DNA of 35,538 nucleotides from Leptospirillum sp. (GCA_027346125.1 DAIEST010000183.1:1-35538), one strand, 5' to 3'. Shown: positions 18,105-27,968, numbered from the stretch's first letter. The notes: generated by a model from the letters alone, not told the origin. A program made the numbers and translations.

Positions 18105-20611
18105 AGCGGTCCTTCCTTCGCGAGGGCGGCCAGCGCTTCGTCCAGCGTGCCCGTTGTCCGCAACGCTTCCTGAAACCGGGCATCTTCTTCGGGAGAGCGG
18201 GCGGATATCCAGAAGGCCAGGGGAGACGGCTCCAGTCTCAGCAGACGGCTTTCCATCCCCATCTTGAGCAGTCCTTCCGAGAACTTCCCTTTCTCGGAAA
18301 CAAGCGTCTGCGCCAGTTCCTGCTCCCGCTGGTGAAACCCCAGCTCCGCGAGCCGGCCGTGGCCGTTCTGGAGGGGAAAGATCCATTTCCAGAAGGTATT
18401 GTTCACAAGCCCTGCGGACAGGTCTTCTTCCAGAAAGTCTCCCGGGGACTGGCTGATCGCGATGACCCCTCCCCCGAATTTCCTGACGGTCCGGTAGAGG
18501 TGGGTCAGGAACTCGGTGCCCCGGAGTTCGTGCAGGATCCGGTGCGCCTCGTCGAAGACGAGGAAAAGCCGTCTTCCCGGACCCTCTTCTTTCAGGCGGT
18601 AAAGCGCCAGGCTGGCGATGAAGGAAAAGACGATCCCCTTGAGCGCGGCGTGGCTGTCCAGTGCGGAAAGATCGAAGGCGATCAGCCGTTCCCCCCTCTC
18701 CAGTCCGCGGGGATTGTTCAGGAGGGAGCCGTAAATCCCCGTGGCCCAGGATTCCAGGAGTTTTCCCATGGCATAGGAGAGCGTTTCGTCTTCCCGGTCC
18801 CGTCCCCGGTACTGCAAGAGTTCCTGCGCCAGAAGAGACAGCATGGGTCTGGCATCCGGTCCCGGAAGCCGGTCGTAGACGGTTTCCAGGCAGGACATCA
18901 GGATTTTGCGGTGAATCGCTCCGACTGCCATGCCGGGAACCAGGAATGTCTCGAGGACACCCCCCAGAACCCCCAGGAGATCCGGGTCGTAGACGCGGGG
19001 AGGTCCCGGAGCGACTTCCAGTTCCTTCCTTGCGGGGAAGGGGTTCAGGGAAAAGCGGCCCGACAGGTCTATCTTGAGATACTCTCCTTCGAAGAAGGCA
19101 CTGAACCGCTCGAAGTCCCCTCCGTTTTCCACGACGATGGCGTGATGGGAGGCGGATTCGCAGAGGAATTGGCCCAGCAGGAGCTTGGCTCCGAACGACT
19201 TTCCGCTTCCGGACTGTCCCAGGATCAGGCCATTGTGGTTCGAGTGGCGATCGCTCCAGAAATCCAGTCCGACCGGTTCATCCAGATGGTTCTTGGCCCA
19301 GAACCAGGGGGTTTCATGGTCGGGGGGCTTGTCCCAGATGGGGAGGAAGTGGGGAAGCTTGCCGGAAAGGAGAATCTCCCACCGGTCGTTCGAATCCCCC
19401 TGGAGCGGGAGTCCCGACAGGAAAAGCGGCCACTGCCGGTAGGGCTCATGGGCCATGATGGACCCCATGGCTTCGGAAAATCCCCTGAGAATCTCCTTTC
19501 CCATTTCCGGGAGATCGTCGGGATCCGGGGACCAGTAGGCGACCGAAAGGTTCAGGAGGAAAGGGATTCTCTCTTCCTCCTGCGTTTCGTGGGCGCTTTC
19601 GAGAAACTCTTCCTGCTGGCGGGTTTCCGAGGCCAGGCGGTAGGACTTTCCCGGAAGAAGGAGCGACAGGAACCTGTTGACCGTCATCTGGCTCTGGACC
19701 GATTTCAGCGTCTGTTCCCGCTCGGGTTTCCAGAGATTCATGACAAGATCGTGGCTGAAGTCGATTCCATGAAGGATCGGGGCCAGCGTTTCCCGGTCCA
19801 GTTCGGCGGGAAGGACGCGGAGGGCATGAATGCGGCCGTATTGCACGGTTCCGTCCGGGCCGAAGGCTTTGAGACCCGCCGGAGATTCGAGAAACGCCGT
19901 CTGGGCCAGACGCTCTCCGAAAGACTGCCCTTGCCGGAAGCGCTCCTCCTGAAACGGGATCGGATCGGTCGGAGAGGCGGGGTTCAGGATCCGGTACAGA
20001 TATTCATGCAGTTCCGGCCCTTCAAGCGGACTTCCGAGCATTGCGCATCCCGGCAGAAGCGTTTCGACCAGGGCCCCGATCTCCAGAAGCCGGCGAATCC
20101 GTTTTTGATGGCGTTCCATGGAAAAGCGGGAAGCGGATCTCCCGGGAATCCGGAGGGGAAACAGGGACGGACGGATGCGACGCTGTTCGGCGTCGGTGTG
20201 GGAAACGACCGCGAGAAACAGATCCCTGGTTCTCGCGAGCCGATGGCTCATGTCTTCCCACCGGTCATTGCGGTACCATGCGCTCCGCTCCGGCCCGGAT
20301 GTCTCCCGGAGAATATCGCCCTGAAACCAGTCGGGCATCCTGAGATCCCCTTCTTTCGGGATTCCGACCCGGGTCCGGATCCGGAACTGGAGACTCATTC
20401 CCTCAGGGAGGTGGCCCAAGAGCGACTGGATTCCCCGGTGGATCTGAAGGACTTCGGATTCCGACTTCGCGAAAAGATCCGCTCCCGACAACCGGAATAT
20501 GCGCGCGTAGCGCCCCCTGGCTCCGTACAGGATCCCGTCTTCTTCTCCGATCAGATCGAAATAGCGGGAAACCGGAGGGGAGGGAGGTCTTTTTCCGAGA
20601 GGAGAGATCAT
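18101..20611 (-). CDS. VirB4/TraC-family T4SS ATPase
   Basis: 836 aa, Walker A ILGQSGSGKSFGAKLLLGQF, Walker B LFLVFDEAHRIL, GGGVIAISQSPGDFL. Confidence 0.93.
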   Translation of the reverse strand: MISPLGKRPPSPPVSRYFDLIGEEDGILYGARGRYARIFRLSGADLFAKSESEVLQIHRGIQSLLGHLPEGMSLQFRIRTRVGIPKEGDLRMPDWFQGDILRETSGPERSAWYRNDRWEDMSHRLARTRDLFLAVVSHTDAEQRRIRPSLFPLRIPGRSASRFSMERHQKRIRRLLEIGALVETLLPGCAMLGSPLEGPELHEYLYRILNPASPTDPIPFQEERFRQGQSFGERLAQTAFLESPAGLKAFGPDGTVQYGRIHALRVLPAELDRETLAPILHGIDFSHDLVMNLWKPEREQTLKSVQSQMTVNRFLSLLLPGKSYRLASETRQQEEFLESAHETQEEERIPFLLNLSVAYWSPDPDDLPEMGKEILRGFSEAMGSIMAHEPYRQWPLFLSGLPLQGDSNDRWEILLSGKLPHFLPIWDKPPDHETPWFWAKNHLDEPVGLDFWSDRHSNHNGLILGQSGSGKSFGAKLLLGQFLCESASHHAIVVENGGDFERFSAFFEGEYLKIDLSGRFSLNPFPARKELEVAPGPPRVYDPDLLGVLGGVLETFLVPGMAVGAIHRKILMSCLETVYDRLPGPDARPMLSLLAQELLQYRGRDREDETLSYAMGKLLESWATGIYGSLLNNPRGLERGERLIAFDLSALDSHAALKGIVFSFIASLALYRLKEEGPGRRLFLVFDEAHRILHELRGTEFLTHLYRTVRKFGGGVIAISQSPGDFLEEDLSAGLVNNTFWKWIFPLQNGHGRLAELGFHQREQELAQTLVSEKGKFSEGLLKMGMESRLLRLEPSPLAFWISARSPEEDARFQEALRTTGTLDEALAALAKEGPL

Positions 20612-20892
20612 CCGGGAGGGGTCCTTTTTCCGGAGAGATCTCTTCCCGGCAAATGGAGACGGCTGGCCGCCCGGAACAGGAGGAATCCCCGAAGGAAGCC
20701 ATTTCCCAGGCGGCGGATGCTGGCATTCGCGATTCCTGCCAGAATGGTGAGGACTCCCGAAACCCAGAGAGGCATTCCGGTGAAGATCCCCAGCCCCAGG
20801 ACGAAGAAAATCGGGATCAGGTCCAGGGGAACGCGAAACGGTCCCATTCTGGGGGCGTTCAGAACCCCCCGGGGAACGGATCCGTCGGCCAT
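20608..20892 (-). CDS. VirB3-like T4SS protein
   Basis: MADGSVPRGVLNAPRMGPFRVPLDLIPIFFVLGLGIFTGMPLW; ATGA overlap with virB4. Confidence 0.7.
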   Translation of the reverse strand: MADGSVPRGVLNAPRMGPFRVPLDLIPIFFVLGLGIFTGMPLWVSGVLTILAGIANASIRRLGNGFLRGFLLFRAASRLHLPGRDLSGKRTPPG

Positions 20893-21155
20893 CAGAATCC
20901 GGCCCAGCCGGTCAATGTGTCCCAGATGGCCTTGGACATCAGAACGAGCGATCCGCCGGCGATCGTCATGACTCCCTGCCGGATGCCGTCCGCGTCGTGG
21001 GATTTCATGGCGAACCCTGCACGGGCCATTCCCAGGATAAAGAGAAATCCCCCCAGCCCATAGACGACGAAGTTTGCGATACTGTTCGCAAACGTCGTGA
21101 TCATGGAATTCTCCCCATAGTTCTGAATGAAAAGAGTCACCTTTTCCGCATGCAT
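20892..21155 (-). CDS. VirB2-like pilin
   Basis: Small hydrophobic two-TM protein (ANFVVYGLGGFLFILGMARAGFAMKSHDADGIRQGVMTIAGGSLVLMSKAIW), SD AGGAGG upstream. Confidence 0.6.
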   Translation of the reverse strand: MHAEKVTLFIQNYGENSMITTFANSIANFVVYGLGGFLFILGMARAGFAMKSHDADGIRQGVMTIAGGSLVLMSKAIWDTLTGWAGF

Positions 21156-21335
21156 CGCTGAATCCTCCTCTCCATGGCCTGTACAATTTTCGTGCCATTC
21201 GGGAACCCCTTTGGAACAGGGTTTTTCCGACGCGCTTCCTGAATGGAAACGGCCGTCCGGGTTCCCTTCGCCCGTCGACTCCCCTTCAAAAGACCGGCTG
21301 TCATGGGAGTTTGGTGAAGTCATCTTTGGTGGCCG

Positions 21336-21354
21336 GAAAATGAGAATCATTCTC
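21336..21354. promoter_or_regulatory. Fur-box-like operator
   Basis: GAAAATGAGAATCATTCTC matches 16/19 of the consensus GATAATGATAATCATTATC. Confidence 0.6.
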
Positions 21355-21435
21355 GAAGTCGTGGAATCCGCGGCCCCCCTCCAGTACAATGGTGGAAAAA
21401 GACTGGAGGCGAAGGTGGAAAGAGGAAGGACTGAT

Positions 21436-22317
21436 GTGACAGAACCGGCAACGATCGGCTGGATCGGGTTCGGCAGCATGGGCTCCCGGATGGTCAGGCG
21501 TCTTCTGGATCGGGGAATCCCCGTGGCGGGATACAACAGGACGGTTTCCCGGATTCCACGGCATCCCCTTCTCCAGGAAGCGGGGACTCCGGGGGAGGTG
21601 GCCAGGAAGGCGGAAATCCTTTTCGTCATGCTTACGGACGGACCGGCGTCCCTGTCGATCCTGTCCGGGGCCGACGGCGTCGTCCGGGAAATACGCCCCG
21701 GATCCCTTCTGGTCAACCTGTCCACGATCGCCCCGGAAGAGGCGGTCGAAGAAAGCAGGCTCCTCCGGGAGCGCGGTGCGGGTTATCTGGATGTTCCTGT
21801 TTCCGGATCCGTTGTCCCTGCCGAAAAAGGAGAGCTTCTCTTCCTGGCGGGAGGGGATCCCGCCGGGCTCGACCGGATCCGTCACTACCTTGAGGTCATG
21901 GGCCGGAAAACCCTCCATTTCGGCCCGGTCGGATCGGGGATGAAAGCCAAGCTCGTCATCAATGCCCTGCTGGCCTCCCACATGGAAGCGCTGGCCGAGG
22001 TCCTCCTGATCGGAGAGGGGCTGGGTCTCGACCGTAGCGCGGTTCTCGACATGATCCTCGACAGTCCCCTGGCCACGCCTCTCTACCGGATCAAGCGCTC
22101 CAACCTGGAGCGCCGCTCCTATGAAAAAGCGTTTTCGGTGGATTTGATGACAAAGGACCTTGGGCTTCTTGTGGGGACCCTTCTCAGGGGAGATCCTCCA
22201 TCCTCCCTTCCGTCCCGGCTCTACAACCATTTCAGGGAGACCCAGATCCTGGGCCGCGGAAACGAAGACATCTCGTCCATCTACGAATATTTCCGGGATC
22301 GGATGCTGAAACGATGA
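21436..22317 (+). CDS. NAD(P)-dependent beta-hydroxyacid dehydrogenase (3-hydroxyisobutyrate dehydrogenase family)
   Basis: GTG start with SD AGAGGAAGGA; IGWIGFGSMGSRMVRRLLDRG, DVPVSGSVVPAEKGELLFLAGG, GPVGSGMKAKLVINAL. Confidence 0.88.
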   Translation: MTEPATIGWIGFGSMGSRMVRRLLDRGIPVAGYNRTVSRIPRHPLLQEAGTPGEVARKAEILFVMLTDGPASLSILSGADGVVREIRPGSLLVNLSTIAPEEAVEESRLLRERGAGYLDVPVSGSVVPAEKGELLFLAGGDPAGLDRIRHYLEVMGRKTLHFGPVGSGMKAKLVINALLASHMEALAEVLLIGEGLGLDRSAVLDMILDSPLATPLYRIKRSNLERRSYEKAFSVDLMTKDLGLLVGTLLRGDPPSSLPSRLYNHFRETQILGRGNEDISSIYEYFRDRMLKR

Positions 22318-23060
22318 CGGAAGATCTTCCGTCGGAGGCGCTTCCGGTTTCCGGTCTTCAACGGGGACTTTCCGTCCGGGTCGACCGGGTCGTGAAACGG
22401 TACGGTCCGGCTTCCCGTGAAGAGCGTCCCGCCCTGAACGGGGTTTCCCTCGATATTTCCTCCGGAGAATGGGTTGTCCTGATGGGCGATTCCGGATCCG
22501 GAAAGTCCACCCTCCTGAATCTCCTGGCCGGTGTGGATTATCCGGACTCCGGCGAGATCCTGATGGGAGACACCGTTCTGACCAGGCTGGACGAACGTCG
22601 AAGGACGCTCTTCCGGAGAAAGAGGATGGGGTTCGTCTTCCAGTTCTTCAATCTTTTCCCCACGCTGACAGCCTGGGAAAACATCCTTTTGCCCCTGCGG
22701 CTTCTGGGGATCTCCGACACGGAACCTGCGAAGCGTCTTCTCATGGAAGTCGAACTGGATGGAAAAGAGCACCGCTATCCGGCCGAAATGTCGGGAGGAG
22801 AGCAGCAGCGGGTGGCCCTGGCGAGGGCGCTGGTCCATCGGCCGGACCTGATCCTGGCCGATGAGCCGACCGGTTCGCTGGACCACCGGACCGGCCTGGT
22901 CGTTCTCTCCCTTCTCTCCCGGCTTCATCGCGAATACCGTTCCACCGTCATCATGACCACCCATAGCGCGGAAGCTTCCAGGTTCGGCCAGAGAATCCTC
23001 CATATCCGGGACGGGGAGATCCTCGAACCCGGACTGCCCTCTTTTCGCGAGATCCCGTGA
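22314..23060 (+). CDS. ABC transporter ATP-binding protein (LolD/MacB-like)
   Basis: [43 protein letters not shown]. Confidence 0.95.
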   Translation: MTEDLPSEALPVSGLQRGLSVRVDRVVKRYGPASREERPALNGVSLDISSGEWVVLMGDSGSGKSTLLNLLAGVDYPDSGEILMGDTVLTRLDERRRTLFRRKRMGFVFQFFNLFPTLTAWENILLPLRLLGISDTEPAKRLLMEVELDGKEHRYPAEMSGGEQQRVALARALVHRPDLILADEPTGSLDHRTGLVVLSLLSRLHREYRSTVIMTTHSAEASRFGQRILHIRDGEILEPGLPSFREIP

Positions 23061-25606
23061 TCGGGTTCCTGTTTCTCCTCAGGTTTTCCGTTTTGTCCCT
23101 CCTCCGTCAACGCTGGGTCTTTCTCCTGACCCTTCTGGGGGTTTCCACGGGAACGGCGGTGGTTTCGGCTGTCCTTCTCGCCAACAACAGCGCGCTCCAC
23201 TCCTTCAGGAACGCGGTTTCTCATGTCCAGGGAAAAACCGACTACGCGATCCGGAGTCCCGCAGGGGTGCTTTTTTCGGACCGGGTGCTCGACCGGCTGG
23301 AACGGACTCTCCCTTCGCTCGATTTCGAGATTTCGCCTCTTCTGACCCGGACAGTCCGCTACCAGGGAGAGGTCTTCTGGGTGAGGGGCGTCGATTTCCT
23401 CTCCTCGATCGACCATGTTTCCCGACACGCTTCTTTCGGGGTCCTGACCCGGGGAGGCGCGTTTCTCCCTCCCGGCGGTCTGGCCCGTCTGGGGATCCGG
23501 CCGGGAAGCGCGATCCGGGTTCTCTTCGGAACCCGGCTGGTTTCCATTCCCGTTGCCGGCGAGATCCCCCCTTCCCCTTCCGATTCCCTGATCCCCTCGA
23601 ACACGCTGTTCATGGATTTGTCCTGGGCCCAGATGCGCTTCGGGGCCTCCGGAAAGTTGAGCCGGATCGATCTTCGCTGGAAAGGCAAGCCCCCGTCCCC
23701 GAAAGAGAGGGCAGAATGGAAACGGATCGTGAAAGACAGGATTGGCCCAGGGCTCTCCCTGATCAGCGAACGGGAGCGTCACAAGGAATTTTCGCGCCTT
23801 CTGTTCTCCTATCGCTCCAACCTCTTTGCCCTCAGCCTGGTCTCTCTCATCGTCGGGATGTTCCTGATCTACAACACGCTTTCCCTGTTGACCCTCCAGA
23901 ACCGCAGACAGTTCTCGACCTTCCGGCTTCTCGGAGCCACGCCGGGAGGGATCCGGGGGCTCGTCCTCCTTCAGGGGCTCTTTGTGGGGTGTCTGGGAGG
24001 AGGAATCGGCATCCTGTTCGGGCACCTTCTCTCCCGTCTCACCATCGGCGCCGTTTCCAGGACGCTCGACACCCTCTATCTTCCCGTGGGGATCCTCCCG
24101 GGGTACGGAGCGACCCGGGAGGATCTCGAACTCTGGGTGCTGACCATCGGGGCGTCTCTTTTTTCCGCCTCTTTTCCTGCCCGGGAAGCGGTCAGGGTTC
24201 AGCCCATCCTCTCCCAGAACCGGATTTCCCTGGAACGGGCACTGGAACGAAAGGGATCGAACCGTTTTCTGTACGGGATTCTTGCCTTTGTCGTCGGGGT
24301 TGTGTTTCTCGATCTCGGGCCTGTCGGGGGCTTTCCCCTGTTCGGGTACCTGGGGGCGCTCCTCTGGGTATTTGCCGCGAGTCTCTGCGTTCCCCTCTGC
24401 GTCCGGGGGGGCTCGGCCATTGTCGGGAGGGTCCGGCAAATCTTTTCCATGAGTTCCCCCGTCGGCGAACTCGCCCTTTCCCATTTCCGTTTCGGGATTT
24501 CGCGGAGCGGAATCGCCATTTCTTCTGTCATGATCGGGTTGGCGATGATGACGGGAATCGTCATTCTGGTCCATTCTTTCGAACAGACGCTGAACCTCTG
24601 GATCTCCCAGAATCTTGTCGCCGATCTTTACGTCAAGCCCTTGTCCTGCCGGGCGGCCGTCTGCGGGGATGTTCTGGGGGAACGGGTCGTCGACGCCATA
24701 CGGACGCTCCCCGATGTCGATTTCGTCGCCCGGTACGCCTCTTTTCCCGCGCTTTACAGGGGGCGTTCCATCCGGATCGGATTTACCGAACTGGATCGGG
24801 TCCGGAAACGGGCTCCTCTCTCCCTGATGACGGAGCATCCCCGCAGGGTTCTGGACGACTTCGAGGAAGGTCGGGGGGTTCTTGTCTCGGAGAGCTTCTC
24901 CTACCATTCCGGAAAGCGGGAGGGGGATTTCCTGACCCTTCCTTCGCCCGTCGGGCCGACGACGGTCCGGATCCTTTCGCTCTACCACGATTACTCCTCC
25001 GAAGCCGGCGTCGTTCTTTTTCCCTATTCCAGGCTCGGATCCCTGTTCAGATCCCGGGAGGTGACGAATCTTTCCATTTTTCTGAAGGACAACCGTCCGT
25101 CCGACCCCGTGATCGAGACCCTTCTCCATTCCCTGCCGGGACACCCGAAACTGTTTGTCCGTTCCCAGCCGGAACTGAAGCGGCGGGTGCTCCGGATCTT
25201 CCATCAGTCCTTCGCGATCACCTATGCTTTATTGGGGATCAGTCTGGTCGTTTCCGTCATCGGTGTCGGAAACACCCTGATCATGCTCCTGTACGAACGG
25301 GAGCAGGAGTTTGCCCTGATGAGATCCATGGGCTTCCTCCTGTCAGATCTGCGAACAATGCTTGTGCTGGAGGCGTTCTATATGGGGCTCACCGGAACCG
25401 TTCTGGGACTGCTTCTGGGTACGGGGGTAGGATGGATCATTGTCCATGTCATCAACCGGCAGGCGTTCGGATGGACAATCCTCTGGACGTGGCCGGCCGG
25501 AACCGTGCTCTCTCTCTCGGCGATCCTGCTGATCGTGGCGACTGCGGCAAGTCTTCTTCCTGCCCTGTTGCTGAAGAAAAACAGACCTTCGGGACGGGAA
25601 GAGTGA
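23057..25606 (+). CDS. FtsX/MacB-like ABC transporter permease
   Basis: 849 aa, two FtsX-like TM blocks (GVGNTLIMLLYEREQEFALMRSMGFLLSDLRTMLVLEAFYMGLTG). Confidence 0.92.
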   Translation: MIGFLFLLRFSVLSLLRQRWVFLLTLLGVSTGTAVVSAVLLANNSALHSFRNAVSHVQGKTDYAIRSPAGVLFSDRVLDRLERTLPSLDFEISPLLTRTVRYQGEVFWVRGVDFLSSIDHVSRHASFGVLTRGGAFLPPGGLARLGIRPGSAIRVLFGTRLVSIPVAGEIPPSPSDSLIPSNTLFMDLSWAQMRFGASGKLSRIDLRWKGKPPSPKERAEWKRIVKDRIGPGLSLISERERHKEFSRLLFSYRSNLFALSLVSLIVGMFLIYNTLSLLTLQNRRQFSTFRLLGATPGGIRGLVLLQGLFVGCLGGGIGILFGHLLSRLTIGAVSRTLDTLYLPVGILPGYGATREDLELWVLTIGASLFSASFPAREAVRVQPILSQNRISLERALERKGSNRFLYGILAFVVGVVFLDLGPVGGFPLFGYLGALLWVFAASLCVPLCVRGGSAIVGRVRQIFSMSSPVGELALSHFRFGISRSGIAISSVMIGLAMMTGIVILVHSFEQTLNLWISQNLVADLYVKPLSCRAAVCGDVLGERVVDAIRTLPDVDFVARYASFPALYRGRSIRIGFTELDRVRKRAPLSLMTEHPRRVLDDFEEGRGVLVSESFSYHSGKREGDFLTLPSPVGPTTVRILSLYHDYSSEAGVVLFPYSRLGSLFRSREVTNLSIFLKDNRPSDPVIETLLHSLPGHPKLFVRSQPELKRRVLRIFHQSFAITYALLGISLVVSVIGVGNTLIMLLYEREQEFALMRSMGFLLSDLRTMLVLEAFYMGLTGTVLGLLLGTGVGWIIVHVINRQAFGWTILWTWPAGTVLSLSAILLIVATAASLLPALLLKKNRPSGREE

Positions 25607-26781
25607 AAAAGCGGACGATCTCGTTCGGAATCGCCTTTTTCCTGGGTTTCTCTTTCTGGGTCGCGGGATCGGGCCTCCTGTCCCGGGCGCTTGCGCTTCC
25701 CCCTTCCGGAGGGGGGTCCGACTCCGTCGGATCCCTGATGAACCCGCACCCCGGGTATGCGATCGAATGGTGGTACCTGACGGGAAGGCTCCATGTCCCG
25801 GGAGAACCCGGAGCCGACGGGTTTGAAGGAACCTTCTTCCGGTTTGAAACGGGATACCGGCATCCCGGGGGTCTTCCGGCTTCGCCCTGGGAACCGAAAA
25901 CGATCCTCTCGTTCCATGGAGCGTTTACGGACCCTTCCCGACCTCTTTTCCGATGGACACAGTCCATGGGACGGACGTTCAGGCAGTCCTCTGTGCTTCA
26001 TTCGGATCCGTTGCGCGTGTCGCTGGAGGGCAACCGCCTTGTCTTTCATTCCGATCCCCGCGACGCGCGGCGTTTTTCCCTGCATCTTCTCGAGCAGGTC
26101 AAAGACAAAGTCCTGGATCTGACGCTGACGGGAGAAGGCCGCCCGCTATGGGAATCGGAAACGGGGAAACTCGTCACGGGGCCGGGACCGGAAGACTGGG
26201 CGTGGTATCTCTCCTATCCGGCATTGTCCGTCTCGGGACGGATCGGTACCGTCGTCCATGGGGCGATCGTCGCCTGGAAGACAGTGCGGGGGGTTGCCTG
26301 GTTCGATCACGAGTGGACCCGCGCGATGCTGGGTCAGGGACAGACCGGATGGATCTGGATGGGAGGAAGGATCCGGGGAGAAACGGCCCTGATGGCCTTC
26401 GAAATGCAGAAGAATGGCCATCCGGACCATTTCAGGGGAGGAACCTTCAAAGAGAAGGGATCCGATCCCGTCTGGATCGGATCCGGAGGAATCCGCTTTC
26501 ATGTGCTCTCCGCATGGAGAAGCCCTCATACCGGTATCTGCTACCCCCGGGAGATCCGGATCACCTTCCCCGGGCAAAAAAAGCAGTTTCTGATCCGGCC
26601 GATTGCGACCGACCAGGAACTGGGCGGCACTCCCTCCTATTGGGAAGGAGCGGTCCGGATCCTGGATCCGGTCTCGAGACAGCCTCTTGGAGAGGGATAT
26701 CTGGAACTGACCGGATTCTCCCGTTTGTCGCCGGACGCCTGTCTTCATTGGGCGGAAGATCTCATCGGTAGAAAGCCTTGA
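25603..26781 (+). CDS. CrtC/AttH lipocalin-like (hydroxyneurosporene synthase-like) protein
   Basis: GTG start overlapping the permease stop; HPGYAIEWWYLTGRLHV, WFDHEWTR, WIWMGGRI. Confidence 0.85.
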   Translation: MKKRTISFGIAFFLGFSFWVAGSGLLSRALALPPSGGGSDSVGSLMNPHPGYAIEWWYLTGRLHVPGEPGADGFEGTFFRFETGYRHPGGLPASPWEPKTILSFHGAFTDPSRPLFRWTQSMGRTFRQSSVLHSDPLRVSLEGNRLVFHSDPRDARRFSLHLLEQVKDKVLDLTLTGEGRPLWESETGKLVTGPGPEDWAWYLSYPALSVSGRIGTVVHGAIVAWKTVRGVAWFDHEWTRAMLGQGQTGWIWMGGRIRGETALMAFEMQKNGHPDHFRGGTFKEKGSDPVWIGSGGIRFHVLSAWRSPHTGICYPREIRITFPGQKKQFLIRPIATDQELGGTPSYWEGAVRILDPVSRQPLGEGYLELTGFSRLSPDACLHWAEDLIGRKP

Positions 26782-27034
26782 GGACGAGAATGGAAATGGA
26801 GAGAACCAGGGTAATCGTATTGAAGAGGATGATCGGCAGGGAGTCCAGCAGGACGCCATACAGGAGCCAGAGGGCCACACCGGTCGAAAAAAGGATGTAC
26901 ATCGATCCGGACAGGCTCCGGGTATCGCGGGTCTTCCAGACTTTGAGCACCTGCGGAAGGAAGGCGACCGTCGTCAGCGTTCCCGCCAGAAAACCGATGG
27001 CCGTCCGTACGTTCTCCATCCCGGCCGGGGTCAT
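26762..27034 (-). CDS. SemiSWEET/PQ-loop transporter
   Basis: IGFLAGTLTTVAFLPQVLKVWKTRDTRSLSGSMYILFSTGVALWLLYG; three TM segments. Confidence 0.88.
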   Translation of the reverse strand: MTPAGMENVRTAIGFLAGTLTTVAFLPQVLKVWKTRDTRSLSGSMYILFSTGVALWLLYGVLLDSLPIILFNTITLVLSISILVLKAFYR

Positions 27035-27088
27035 CCGATCCGCCCGTGGCACAGACAAGCGCTCTCTTTCCGGAAAAAGGTTCCCCTC

Positions 27089-27532
27089 ATGATCGCGACC
27101 GCCCTCCATCCGTTCCTGGTCCATTTTCTGGTTGCCGCAGCGGCGGTCTTTCTCCTGTCCAGAATTCCGGGACGCCTTTCGGTCGCGCTGTCTCCCATGA
27201 GACGATTCCTTTGCGTTCTGTTGCTCATCCTTTTTCCGCTGGTGGTGTCGGCCGGGATATTGGCGCGGGCCTATCTGCTCGGTCATCATGTCCAGGGGAA
27301 CGAAAGAGGACTGACGGTCCATTTGTGGATGGGGGTTCTGACGGCCATCGTCTGGATTCCGATGGTGACGGAGCAGATCCTGGTGAAGGAGGAAGAATCG
27401 GCATCACGGAAAAGATCCTGGTTCCAGCGCCCGTGGTGGTGGGTTCTGGCGGCGTCGATGCTCGTCTCGACCGCATTTCTGGGCGGGGAGCTTGTCTACG
27501 GAAGTCATGGCTTCGCGTTTCCGGTCAAATAA
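27089..27532 (+). CDS. DUF2231-like membrane protein
   Basis: LHPFLVHFLVAAAAVFLLS plus GGELVYGSHG near the C-terminus. Confidence 0.55.
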   Translation: MIATALHPFLVHFLVAAAAVFLLSRIPGRLSVALSPMRRFLCVLLLILFPLVVSAGILARAYLLGHHVQGNERGLTVHLWMGVLTAIVWIPMVTEQILVKEEESASRKRSWFQRPWWWVLAASMLVSTAFLGGELVYGSHGFAFPVK

Positions 27533-27950
27533 AGAACATCGGATTGGATTCGTTCCGGTCCTTCTGGGCGGCCGCCAGAAAATCCTTCAGCGTGATGTTG
27601 CTCATCAATCCGACCAGTTGGGACGTCAGCTGCTGATAGATGGCCTGTGTGGCCACTCCTGGAGGCGATGCCGGGTCGTAGAAGGTGATTCCGCCCTCGA
27701 TGAGTTCCAGAAGACGGTAAAGAGAGACCTCTTCGGGGGTCAGCCCCAGCCTGTATCGTCCCTGTCGTCCCCGGGTGCTCTCGATGACGCCTCCCTTGAC
27801 CAGCAACGCCAGAATCTGCTTGAGAAACGGGTTCGGGATTCCGGCCCGGGTCGAGATCTGGGATCCGGAAAGCCCGGATTCCCGGGCAATTGCCAGTTCG
27901 ATCAGTGCCCGAACCGCGTATTCCACACGCTGAGAGAGTCTGCAAGCCAT
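27525..27950 (-). CDS. Rrf2-family transcriptional regulator
   Basis: LSQRVEYAVRALIELAIARESGLSGSQISTRAGIPNPFLKQILALLVKGGVIESTRGRQGRYRL. Confidence 0.88.
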   Translation of the reverse strand: MACRLSQRVEYAVRALIELAIARESGLSGSQISTRAGIPNPFLKQILALLVKGGVIESTRGRQGRYRLGLTPEEVSLYRLLELIEGGITFYDPASPPGVATQAIYQQLTSQLVGLMSNITLKDFLAAAQKDRNESNPMFFI

Positions 27951-27968
27951 TCTTGTCCCCTTTAACTT

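Noticed and set aside
17741-20971. 1076-aa plus-strand ORF
   Set aside because: Antisense shadow of virB4/virB5 in GC-rich DNA; low-complexity Arg/Pro/Gly composition and no recognisable domains.
21196-21300. Possible attachment site or integrase/tRNA scar at the island boundary
   Set aside because: No tRNA, integrase or matching direct repeat could be identified by eye.
22925-25204. 759-aa minus-strand ORF
   Set aside because: Antisense shadow of the FtsX-like permease; polar low-complexity protein with no recognisable domain.
23716-26781. 1021-aa ORF starting inside the permease gene
   Set aside because: Only its C-terminal part is real (AttH/CrtC-like, GTG start at 25603); the upstream half is an out-of-frame extension.
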